Assembly: GCA_007128995.1 (NCBI GenBank)
Contig: SKWJ01000189.1
Span: 1-6,772, forward strand
Origin: Paracoccaceae bacterium
GTDB lineage: Bacteria; Pseudomonadota; Alphaproteobacteria; Rhodobacterales; Rhodobacteraceae
DNA: 6,772 nucleotides
Reading direction: 5' to 3'
The translations under genes were made by a program, and so were the position numbers. The notes under the pieces are model-generated. The model saw only the letters and a program-made list of their open reading frames with translations, was not told the origin of the DNA and ran no database searches. Each line of letters opens with the position of its first letter. Positions within the stretch are counted from its first letter, which is position 1. This document shows positions 1 to 5,866 of this stretch, piece after piece.

Positions 1-191
1 ACCTCGGCGACAGTCAGACTGTCGATATTATAACCACGCGCCGAAAACAGCCCGATCACGCGGGCCAGCACACCGGATTCGTTATCGACGATCACGGCCA
101 GCGTATGCGTCTCAATGACTTCGGCATTCGGGTCGCGCAGATCGTAGGCAGAATGCTTCGATGAGCCTTTCTGGATTTTGAGGGGAGACAT
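1..191 (-). CDS. ilvN: Acetolactate synthase small (regulatory) subunit, N-terminal part; runs off the left edge
   Basis: This is the regulatory subunit of acetohydroxyacid synthase. It stimulates the catalytic subunit and carries valine-type feedback inhibition in the cytoplasm. Only the first 63 codons are present. After a basic, polar start ([20 protein letters not shown]) comes the beginning of an ACT domain at about residues 28-63, with the family signature [15 protein letters not shown] and then [14 protein letters not shown]. Full-length proteins of this type are about 160-190 residues, so most of the gene lies outside the window. The start ATG at 191-189 lies 9 bases after the ilvB stop codon. 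Its ribosome site AAGGA overlaps that stop (TAAGGA), so the two genes are almost certainly co-transcribed and translationally coupled. The ilvN (or ilvH) identity is secure from the ACT sequence and from the neighbour. Confidence 0.95.
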   Translation of the reverse strand, partial: MSPLKIQKGSSKHSAYDLRDPNAEVIETHTLAVIVDNESGVLARVIGLFSARGYNIDSLTVAE

Positions 192-200
192 CTCGGTTCC

Positions 201-1955
201 TTACACCAATACCGCGCCGGACGCGCCAATCACGCCCTGGGTGTCCACTTCGCCAAGGATCATGTCATTATGGGCATTGCCCGAAGGGATCATCGGGAAG
301 CAATTCTCATGTTTTTCCACAAGGCAATCAAAGATCACCGGCCCGTCATAAGCCAACATTTCGCGGATCGCGTCATCAAGATCGGCCTCGTTATCACAAC
401 GGATGCCCTTGCACCCGAAGGCTTCAGCCAGCTTCACGAAGTCGGGCAGGGCTTCAGACCATGAATGCGAATAGCGTTCGCCATGCAGAAGTTCTTGCCA
501 CTGCCGCACCATGCCAAGGCGTTCATTGTTCAGGATGAACTGCTTGACTGGCGCGCGATACTGCACCGCCGTCCCCATTTCCTGCATGTTCATCAGCCAC
601 GAAGCCTCGCCCGCGACATTGATGACCAGAGCATCTGGATGGGCGATCTGCACCCCGACAGAGGCAGGCAGGCCGTAACCCATGGTCCCCAGGCCGCCCG
701 AGGTCATCCAGCGATTCGGATCTTCAAACCCCAGATACTGTGCAGCCCACATCTGGTGCTGACCAACTTCAGTCGTGATATAGCGGTCCATGCCCTTGGT
801 GAGTGCTTCCAGACGCGCGATGGCGTGCTGTGGGCGAATGGACGTGGTGCTGGGCTTGTAGGCAAGGCAGTCGACAGATTTCCATTCCTCGATCTGCATC
901 CACCAGCGCGCCAGTGCCTCTCGGTTCACCTTGCGGCCGCGTGCTTTCCAGACTTCAAGCGCCTCGTCCAGCACATGGCCGACATCCCCCACGATCGGCA
1001 CATCAGTCCGGATGACCTTGTTGATCGAGGAGGGGTCGATATCCACATGGATCTTTTTCGAATCAGGGCTGAACGCGTTGATGCGCCCGGTGATCCGGTC
1101 ATCAAACCGCGCGCCAATATTGATCATCACATCGCAATCGTGCATCGCCCAGTTGGCCTGATAAGTGCCATGCATCCCCAGCATGCCCAGCCATGATTTG
1201 CCGCTGGCAGGATAGGCCCCGAGCCCCATCAGCGTCGATGTTATCGGAAAACCGGTTGCCTCTACGAATTCGCGCAGCAGGGCGCTGGCCTGCGGACCGG
1301 AATTGATGACTCCGCCACCAGTATAGAAGACCGGACGCTCGGCGGTTTCCATCAACTCGACCATACGGGCAATCGCTTCGGGGTCGCCCTTGACGCGCGG
1401 CGCATAATGCGCGGTTTTCGCGGCGGGCTTCTCGACATAGGCGCCGGTTGCAAACTGGACATCCTTGGGAATGTCCACCAGCACCGGGCCCGGTCGTCCG
1501 GCTGTTGCGACATGAAAGGCCTGATGGATCGTCTCGGCCAGCTTGTCGGTTTCCTTGACCAGCCAATTCATCTTGGTACAGGAACGGGTGATGCCGACAG
1601 TATCGCCTTCCTGAAATGCGTCTGAGCCGATCATGAAGGTCGGCACTTGGCCAGACAGCACAACGATCGGGATCGAATCCATCAGCGCATCTACAATACC
1701 CGTGACGACATTCGTTGCGCCCGGCCCTGAGGTCACCAGAACCACACCGGGCTTACCGGTTGAGCGTGCATAGCCCTCGGCCGCGTGGATCGCCCCCTGT
1801 TCATGGCGTACCAGAATATGGCGGATGTCATTTTGCTGGAAAATCTCATCATAGATGGGAAGCACCGCACCGCCCGGATAGCCGAATACCACTTCCACGC
1901 CCTGTTCGCGCAGGGCCTGAACCACCATCTTCGCTCCGGTCATCTGACGTGTCAT
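201..1955 (-). CDS. ilvB: Acetolactate synthase (acetohydroxyacid synthase) large catalytic subunit
   Basis: This ThDP-dependent enzyme condenses two pyruvates to acetolactate, or pyruvate with 2-oxobutyrate to acetohydroxybutyrate. It is the first common step of valine, leucine and isoleucine synthesis and works in complex with IlvN. With the start chosen here it has 584 residues, normal for the family. The N-terminal ThDP-binding (PYR) domain has FGYPGGAVLP near 24-33, the catalytic glutamate in RHEQGA (E52) and TSGPGATN near 75-82. The central domain has GARFDDR near 282-288. The C-terminal ThDP/Mg domain has the metal motif near 449-477 and MVRQWQ near 482-487, whose Trp is linked to 2-oxobutyrate preference. 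The metal motif reads GEA...NN instead of the usual GDG/GDA...NN. Two upstream in-frame ATGs (1976 and 1967) would add 7 or 4 residues. I prefer 1955 because GGAG sits six bases before it, the others lack a good ribosome site, and the protein then begins MTRQMTGAK. The gene is preceded by an attenuator. ilvI would be an equally valid symbol. Confidence 0.97.
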   Translation of the reverse strand: MTRQMTGAKMVVQALREQGVEVVFGYPGGAVLPIYDEIFQQNDIRHILVRHEQGAIHAAEGYARSTGKPGVVLVTSGPGATNVVTGIVDALMDSIPIVVLSGQVPTFMIGSDAFQEGDTVGITRSCTKMNWLVKETDKLAETIHQAFHVATAGRPGPVLVDIPKDVQFATGAYVEKPAAKTAHYAPRVKGDPEAIARMVELMETAERPVFYTGGGVINSGPQASALLREFVEATGFPITSTLMGLGAYPASGKSWLGMLGMHGTYQANWAMHDCDVMINIGARFDDRITGRINAFSPDSKKIHVDIDPSSINKVIRTDVPIVGDVGHVLDEALEVWKARGRKVNREALARWWMQIEEWKSVDCLAYKPSTTSIRPQHAIARLEALTKGMDRYITTEVGQHQMWAAQYLGFEDPNRWMTSGGLGTMGYGLPASVGVQIAHPDALVINVAGEASWLMNMQEMGTAVQYRAPVKQFILNNERLGMVRQWQELLHGERYSHSWSEALPDFVKLAEAFGCKGIRCDNEADLDDAIREMLAYDGPVIFDCLVEKHENCFPMIPSGNAHNDMILGEVDTQGVIGASGAVLV

Positions 1956-2008
1956 AGCTTGCTCCATCGATGTCATTTCAAACGCGCTTCACTGCAGCCT
2001 CTGGCATT

Positions 2009-2036
2009 AAAAAAGCCCCCGTTCCGTTTCGGGGGC
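2009..2036 (-). terminator. Intrinsic terminator in the ilvB leader (attenuator)
   Basis: On the minus strand, GCCCCCG (2036-2030) and CGGGGGC (2021-2015) form a perfect 7-bp GC-rich stem around an 8-base loop. Six T residues (2014-2009) follow at once. This is a strong textbook rho-independent terminator, and it works in one direction only because the plus strand has no T run after the hairpin. It lies 26 bases after the stop codon of a leader peptide and 53 bases before the ilvB ATG. It therefore cannot end an upstream gene and must act as an attenuator that decides whether RNA polymerase reaches ilvBN. Confidence 0.9.
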
Positions 2037-2077
2037 GCATGGGGTCCTGTCTGGAGATCCGTTACCGGCCCATGCGC
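2035..2077 (-). promoter_or_regulatory. Competing (antiterminator) hairpin of the ilvBN attenuator
   Basis: In the leader RNA, GCGCATGGG (2077-2069, inside the leader-peptide frame) is perfectly complementary to CCCATGCGC (2043-2035). Two further C-G pairs (2068-2067 with 2047-2046) are possible across a two-base bulge. The downstream arm uses bases 2036-2035 of the terminator stem, so the two hairpins exclude each other at the stem base. The upstream arm lies just before the leader stop codon. A ribosome that finishes the peptide would cover it and allow termination; one stalled at the Leu-Val-Ile codons would leave it free. The pairing is seen directly; the antiterminator role is inferred. 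Confidence 0.65.
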
Positions 2078-2112
2078 ATATGTCCCACCACGATTACAAG
2101 GTTGTCTTTCAT
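2062..2112 (-). CDS. ilvBN leader peptide (16 aa, attenuation control peptide)
   Basis: This short reading frame encodes MKDNLVIVVGHMRMGR. Codons 5-9 are CTT GTA ATC GTG GTG, that is Leu-Val-Ile-Val-Val: all three end products of the pathway in one uninterrupted run. A good ribosome site, GGAG at 2123-2120, stands seven bases before the ATG. The stop codon comes 26 bases before the terminator stem. A short translated frame rich in the regulatory amino acids, followed by a terminator and then the biosynthetic gene, is the classical layout of ribosome-mediated attenuation as in enteric ilv, leu and his operons. Shortage of charged Leu-, Val- or Ile-tRNA should stall the ribosome and raise ilvBN expression. 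The peptide itself is not expected to have a function. I know of no fixed gene name for it in this group. Confidence 0.82.
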   Translation of the reverse strand: MKDNLVIVVGHMRMGR

Positions 2113-2140
2113 TTCCAATCTCCGCGTTTTTCGCAAGTGA

Positions 2141-2169
2141 CAGGTAAATCGCAGTGCATGCGGCGTCAA
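2141..2169 (-). promoter_or_regulatory. Probable ilvBN promoter
   Basis: TTGACG (2169-2164) is a good -35 box. Seventeen bases further, TACCTG (2146-2141) is a poor but possible -10 box. This would start transcription near 2134, about 20 bases before the leader-peptide ATG, which suits an attenuated operon. The -10 match is weak, as is frequent in alphaproteobacteria, so the exact position is uncertain. Confidence 0.45.
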
Positions 2170-2251
2170 TGCGAAAACAGGACTGATTGCGCAAATTGAC
2201 CCGAAATCTTTTCATTTATTGCGCATATCTGCGGTTGGCGAGGAATTTCCC

Positions 2252-2280
2252 TTTACATAACTAGAAATGTAGTTATTAAT
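2252..2280 (+). promoter_or_regulatory. arsR promoter giving a probably leaderless mRNA
   Basis: TTTACA (2252-2257) and ATTAAT (2275-2280) are good -35 and -10 boxes separated by exactly 17 bp, in an AT-rich island of otherwise GC-rich DNA. The expected start of transcription, seven bases after the -10 box, is position 2287, the A of the arsR ATG. No convincing ribosome-binding sequence lies before that ATG (TTCGGGC only), which agrees with a leaderless transcript. Confidence 0.75.
2257..2276 (+). promoter_or_regulatory. Probable ArsR operator (perfect inverted repeat)
   Basis: ATAACTA (2257-2263), a six-base spacer GAAATG, and TAGTTAT (2270-2276) form a perfect 7-6-7 inverted repeat. It fills the space between the -35 and -10 boxes and overlaps the end of each. 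A homodimeric winged-helix repressor bound here would block RNA polymerase. The position just upstream of a small ArsR-family gene makes autoregulation the natural reading. One further ATAACTA half-site lies before the permease gene at 2621-2627. Confidence 0.75.
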
Positions 2281-2286
2281 TCGGGC

Positions 2287-2604
2287 ATGGAACAGGATTT
2301 GACAGAGTTCAGTGCAACTGCGCTTGCCGCATTAGGCCATGCAGCGCGGCTTCGCGTCTTCAGGCTGCTGGTTCGCGCCGGGCCTGACGGCCTGCTGGTG
2401 GGCGATATCGCCGCACATCTGGACATGCCGCTCTCTACACTGGCGCATCATCTGCGCAGCCTGCGCGAGGCAGGGTTGATCGTGCAGGACAAGAAGGGGC
2501 GCGAAGTCTGGACTAGCGCTGACACGGACACGATGCGCCGGTTGATGGATTTCCTGATGAGTGAATGCTGCAAAGGGGTTCCGGCTCTGGCTCTGCAGCG
2601 ATGA
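2287..2604 (+). CDS. arsR: ArsR-family winged-helix transcriptional repressor with C-terminal Cys-Cys pair
   Basis: This 105-residue protein is a single winged-helix DNA-binding domain of the ArsR/SmtB family. It has the opening helix TALAALGHAARLRVFRLL (11-28), the helix-turn-helix with VGDIAAHLDMP then the recognition helix LSTLAHHLRSLREAGLI (49-65), the wing VQDKKGREVWTS (66-77) and a C-terminal dimer helix. Such proteins are homodimers that leave DNA when they bind a metal or metalloid. The usual ELCVCDL metal site in the recognition region is absent (VGDIAAHL instead). The only cysteines are C94-C95 (SECCKG) in the last helix, a vicinal pair placed like the arsenite-binding cysteines of atypical ArsR proteins. 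It probably represses itself and the permease 42 bases downstream, through the inverted repeat in its promoter. The ligand is inferred, not shown. A different thiol-reactive signal is possible. Confidence 0.88.
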   Translation: MEQDLTEFSATALAALGHAARLRVFRLLVRAGPDGLLVGDIAAHLDMPLSTLAHHLRSLREAGLIVQDKKGREVWTSADTDTMRRLMDFLMSECCKGVPALALQR

Positions 2605-2620
2605 TATTGGATTGACCAGA

Positions 2621-2627
2621 ATAACTA
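2621..2627 (+). promoter_or_regulatory. Isolated ArsR half-site before the permease gene
   Basis: ATAACTA repeats exactly the left half of the arsR operator, within the 42-base gap between arsR and the permease. No inverted partner is found near it, and I see no convincing promoter. It may be a chance match, a weak secondary contact or a remnant. Confidence 0.3.
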
Positions 2628-2646
2628 ATTTACCGGAGAGATGACC

Positions 2647-3699
2647 ATGACAGAAAGCAGTCTTCCGCGGCCCGGACCCGTCACTGGGGCTATTGCGCAT
2701 CTTTGGCGCAGGGAGCGGCCATGGCTGGCCTTTGCTGTCTTGCTGCTGCTGATCGCGATGCTTGATCCGGCGCAGCTAGGTCCGTCAGTGGCCAAGGTAG
2801 TGGGGGCGCTGGTGTCAATCGCGCCATTTCTCGCGGCATCCATTCTTATAGCGGCTTGGGCTGGTGCGACAGGGGCGGATAATCTGATTGCGCGCGCTTT
2901 CACCGGTGCCCCTGCACTGATGATCGTGATGGGCGCCTTGGCAGGTGGGCTGTCACCTTTCTGTTCCTGCGGCGTCATTCCACTGATTGCGGCCCTTTTG
3001 GCAATCGGCGTGCCGCTAGCGCCTGTCATGGCCTTCTGGCTGGCTTCACCGTTGATGGATCCGTCCATGTTCGTGCTGACAGCGGGTGTCCTGGGAATGG
3101 AATTTGCCATTGCCAAGACGCTGATCGCGGTCGGGATGGGGGTTCTTGGTGGAAGCATCGTACATCTGGTAATCCGCGCTGGCGGTCTTGTTGATCCCTT
3201 GCGCGACGGGGTTGGCAATGGTGGCTGCGGCGGGGCGAAGGTACGTGCACCCAAGCCGCCTGTCTGGCAGTTCTGGCAAGAACCCGCGCGGGTGGTCAAA
3301 TTCCGGCAAGAGGCGCTCAAGACTTTTCTGTTCCTGTTCAAATGGCTGTCTCTGGCTTTTCTGCTTGAAAGCCTGATGCTGGCCTATGTGCCTGCCGAGA
3401 TGGTCACGCAGACCCTTGGGGGCAGTGGCCTGATGCCGATCCTTATTGCGACGCTGGTAGGTGTTCCGGCCTATTTCAATGGCTACGCAGCCTTGCCGCT
3501 GATCGGAACGTTGATCGGGCAGGGCATGCAGCCAGGGGCGGGCATGGCCTTCCTCGTGGCAGGGGGGGTTACGTCGCTCCCGGCCGCGATTGCGGTCTGG
3601 GCCTTGGTCAAGAAACGTGTTTTTGCCCTCTATATCGCGATTTCATTGGGCGGAGCGTTCGCAACTGGACTGCTGTTCCATCTCTGGACGAGCCTGTAA
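2647..3699 (+). CDS. ArsP/DUF318-family permease (PF03773, COG0701)
   Basis: This is a 350-residue integral inner-membrane protein with about 8-9 hydrophobic segments: near 26-40, 46-72, 88-117, 121-148, 152-175, 226-248, 260-288, 298-320 and 325-346. The permease family is recognised from the intramembrane motif SPFCSCGVIPL (C106, C108), ASPLMDP soon after, and GVPAYFNGYAALPL and GGVTSLPA in the C-terminal half. A soluble loop of about 40 residues (177-220) divides the two halves and holds a third cysteine in GNGGCGGAK (C194). Family members include ArsP, which exports trivalent organoarsenicals; many others have no known substrate. Co-transcription with the two-cysteine ArsR upstream supports a metalloid or other soft-ligand export role, but the substrate is inferred. 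I take the ATG at 2647, because GGAG ends eight bases before it. The ATG at 2641 directly abuts this site and would add only two residues. Confidence 0.85.
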   Translation: MTESSLPRPGPVTGAIAHLWRRERPWLAFAVLLLLIAMLDPAQLGPSVAKVVGALVSIAPFLAASILIAAWAGATGADNLIARAFTGAPALMIVMGALAGGLSPFCSCGVIPLIAALLAIGVPLAPVMAFWLASPLMDPSMFVLTAGVLGMEFAIAKTLIAVGMGVLGGSIVHLVIRAGGLVDPLRDGVGNGGCGGAKVRAPKPPVWQFWQEPARVVKFRQEALKTFLFLFKWLSLAFLLESLMLAYVPAEMVTQTLGGSGLMPILIATLVGVPAYFNGYAALPLIGTLIGQGMQPGAGMAFLVAGGVTSLPAAIAVWALVKKRVFALYIAISLGGAFATGLLFHLWTSL

Positions 3700-3723
3700 G
3701 CGGGACACAGACAATAACAGGGC

Positions 3724-3750
3724 GGCGCAGGGTCTAAACCTTGCGCCTTT
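3724..3750 (+). terminator. Probable terminator of the arsR-permease operon
   Basis: GGCGCAGGG (3724-3732) pairs with CCTTGCGCC (3739-3747), nine pairs including one G-T wobble, around the loop TCTAAA. Only a short T-rich tail follows (TTTCGTGTT), so termination may be incomplete. It begins 25 bases after the permease stop codon and separates this cassette from parE. Confidence 0.65.
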
Positions 3751-3807
3751 CGTGTTGCAGTGGTCTATTGGTGGTGGCACTGACCCCAAGAAAGAATCGA
3801 GCAGCCC

Positions 3808-5757
3808 ATGTCCGACCTGTTGAGCCAGACCGAAAGCTACGATGCCTCCTCAATAGAGGTGCTGGAGGGGTTGGAGCCTGTGCGCAAGCGTCCCGGCATG
3901 TATATCGGCGGGACGGATGAGCGTGCGCTGCATCATCTGGTAGCCGAGGTTCTTGACAACTCGATGGACGAGGCGGTTGCCGGTCATGCCAACCGGATCG
4001 AGGTTGAGTTGCATGCCGATTATTCTATCACGATCCGCGACAATGGCCGCGGCATCCCAATTGATCCGCACCCCAAGTTTCCGGGCAAGTCGGCATTGGA
4101 GGTGATCTTGTGCACCCTGCATGCGGGGGGCAAGTTTTCCGGAAAGGCCTATCAGACATCCGGGGGGTTGCACGGTGTCGGGGCTTCGGTTGTGAATGCA
4201 CTCTCGGATCATATGCGGGTCGAAGTCGCCCGCAACAGAGAGTTGTATGCGCAGGAGTTTTCGCGCGGGATCCCTCAGGGACCAGTTGTCAAGGTCGGGC
4301 CCGCTCCGAACCGGCGCGGGACGAGTGTGACTTTCCACCCGGATGCAGAGATCTTTGGCGCGCTCAAGTTCCGTCCCGCGCGTCTTCTGAATATGGTACG
4401 CTCCAAAGCCTATCTGTTTTCTGGGGTCGAAATCCGCTGGAAATCTGCCGTCGAGGATGGGGATATGCCACTTGAGGCAGTGTTTCACTTCCCCGGCGGG
4501 CTGGCCGATTACCTGGGCGAACAATTGACCGGCGCGGTCACCTATTCAGACAAGCCGTTCGCCGGGAAAGTATCGTTCCAGGAAAAGTACGGACAAGCCG
4601 GTTCGGTGGAATGGGCAATCAACTGGACACCAGTGCGCGATGGGTTCGTGCAGTCCTATTGCAATACAGTGCCCACGCCCGAAGGTGGCACGCATGAAGC
4701 CGGGTTCTGGGCTGCGGTGCTCAAGGGGATCCGCGCCTATGGTGATCTGGCAAACAACAAGAAGGCCGCGCAGATCACCCGCGAGGATATGGCCACAGGT
4801 GGGTGCGCTCTGGTATCGTGCTTTATCCGCGAGCCCGAATTTGTGGGTCAGACCAAAGACCGGTTGGCGACCACGGAAGCTGCGCGCATGATCGAAGGGG
4901 CTGTGCGGGACCATTTTGACAACTGGCTGGCCGCAGATCCGAAATCGGCAGGTGCGATTCTGGATTTTCTGGTTTTGCGCTCAGAAGAACGGTTGCGCCG
5001 CCGTCAGGAAAAGGAAACCAGCCGCAAAAGCGCCACCAAGAAGCTGCGTCTTCCCGGCAAGCTGGTTGATTGCACCGCAACAGCGCGCGCAGGCACAGAG
5101 TTGTTCATCGTCGAGGGGGACTCGGCCGGGGGCAGTGCCAAGATGGCCCGCGACCGCCGCAATCAGGCACTTCTGCCACTGCGTGGCAAGATCCTGAACG
5201 TTCTGGGCGCCGCCTCGTCCAAACTGGGAACAAATGCAGAAATCTCGGACCTGTGTCAGGCGCTGGGCGTGGGTCTTGGCTCGAAATTCCGGTTGGATGA
5301 TCTGCGTTATGACAAGATTATCATCATGACCGATGCAGATGTCGACGGCGCGCATATCGCTGCACTTCTGATGACATTCTTCTTCAGTCAGATGCGCCCC
5401 ATGATCGATGCAGGCCACCTGTATCTGGCCTGCCCGCCACTGTTTCGCCTGACGCAGGGCGCACGCCGCGTCTATGCGCTGGACGAGGCCGAGAAAGAAC
5501 GCCTGATGGCGCAGGGGCTGGGCGGAAAGGGAAAGATAGACGTCTCTCGTTTCAAGGGGCTGGGCGAGATGGACGCGAAAGACCTGAAGGAAACGACAAT
5601 GGACCCGGGCTCGCGTCGTTTGATCCGGGTATCAGTGGACGACGACTTGCCGGGGGAAACCTCGGATCTGGTGGAGCGTCTTATGGGAAAGAAACCGGAA
5701 TTGCGGTTTCAGTATATCACCGAGAATGCGCGTTTTGTGGAAGAGCTTGACGTCTGA
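3808..5757 (+). CDS. parE: DNA topoisomerase IV subunit B
   Basis: This is the ATPase subunit of topoisomerase IV, which with ParC decatenates daughter chromosomes and relaxes supercoils. At 649 residues it is full length. The GHKL ATP-binding domain has RKRPGMYIG (26-34), EVLDNSMDEA (47-56, with the catalytic-type Glu47 and Mg-binding Asn51), RDNGRGIP (77-84) and GGLHGVGASVVNALS (119-133). The transducer domain carries the ATP-contact lysine in QTK (K350). The TOPRIM domain has EGDSAGGSAK (436-445, Glu436) and the metal-binding TDADVDGAH (508-516, D509/D511/D513), followed by RFKGLGEMD (581-589). ALLPLRGKILNVLGAASSKLGTNAEI and the absence of a GyrB-type insertion favour ParE over GyrB, although the two are close paralogues. 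The ribosome site is weak (GAG seven bases before the ATG), but the start agrees with the family N-terminus. The ATG lies 108 bases after the permease stop, beyond a terminator, so the gene probably has its own promoter. I could not fix that promoter. Confidence 0.94.
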   Translation: MSDLLSQTESYDASSIEVLEGLEPVRKRPGMYIGGTDERALHHLVAEVLDNSMDEAVAGHANRIEVELHADYSITIRDNGRGIPIDPHPKFPGKSALEVILCTLHAGGKFSGKAYQTSGGLHGVGASVVNALSDHMRVEVARNRELYAQEFSRGIPQGPVVKVGPAPNRRGTSVTFHPDAEIFGALKFRPARLLNMVRSKAYLFSGVEIRWKSAVEDGDMPLEAVFHFPGGLADYLGEQLTGAVTYSDKPFAGKVSFQEKYGQAGSVEWAINWTPVRDGFVQSYCNTVPTPEGGTHEAGFWAAVLKGIRAYGDLANNKKAAQITREDMATGGCALVSCFIREPEFVGQTKDRLATTEAARMIEGAVRDHFDNWLAADPKSAGAILDFLVLRSEERLRRRQEKETSRKSATKKLRLPGKLVDCTATARAGTELFIVEGDSAGGSAKMARDRRNQALLPLRGKILNVLGAASSKLGTNAEISDLCQALGVGLGSKFRLDDLRYDKIIIMTDADVDGAHIAALLMTFFFSQMRPMIDAGHLYLACPPLFRLTQGARRVYALDEAEKERLMAQGLGGKGKIDVSRFKGLGEMDAKDLKETTMDPGSRRLIRVSVDDDLPGETSDLVERLMGKKPELRFQYITENARFVEELDV

Positions 5758-5866
5758 TCGCGTCGTTTTGTGGCGCGTGTGCCGACAGTGCAGCGTAAAC
5801 GCTCGGCCCTTGAACCCTGCGCGTGAAAGTCCACCTATGATGCCTGTGACCTGAAGGCGCGATATC

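Noticed and set aside
1102..1566. 154-codon minus-strand frame inside ilvB
   Set aside because: Same strand, shifted frame within ilvB, Arg/Gly/Ala-rich, no homology I recognise.
1979..2007. Nine-codon frame between the attenuator terminator and ilvB
   Set aside because: ATG is formed by the end of the T tail, with no ribosome site and no regulatory codons; most likely chance.
1785..2147. 120-codon plus-strand open frame opposite the ilvB start and leader
   Set aside because: Antisense shadow of ilvB and its attenuator; low-complexity translation with no recognisable family.
1973..2215. 80-codon minus-strand open frame spanning the ilvB leader
   Set aside because: It runs through the attenuator in another frame, has no domain-like sequence, and the 16-codon frame with LVIVV and a good ribosome site explains the region better.
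2625..3341. 238-codon minus-strand open frame opposite the permease
   Set aside because: Its Pro/Ala/Ser/Thr/Arg-rich translation is typical of an antisense frame in GC-rich DNA. The plus frame has clear family motifs.
3751..3807. parE promoter
   Set aside because: TTGCAG and TTGGTG resemble -35 boxes, but no acceptable -10 box lies at 16-18 bp, so I cannot support a position.
5792..5805. AGCG-TAAA-CGCT mini-hairpin after parE
   Set aside because: Only four base pairs and no T run; not a credible terminator.
5758..5866. SOS box or strong promoter before uvrB
   Set aside because: I looked for GTTC-N7-GTTC (either strand), the alphaproteobacterial LexA site, and found only one GAAC with no partner. 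TTGAAC at 5810 and TATGAT at 5836 are 20 bp apart, too far for a standard promoter. uvrB may be read through from parE or use a weak promoter.
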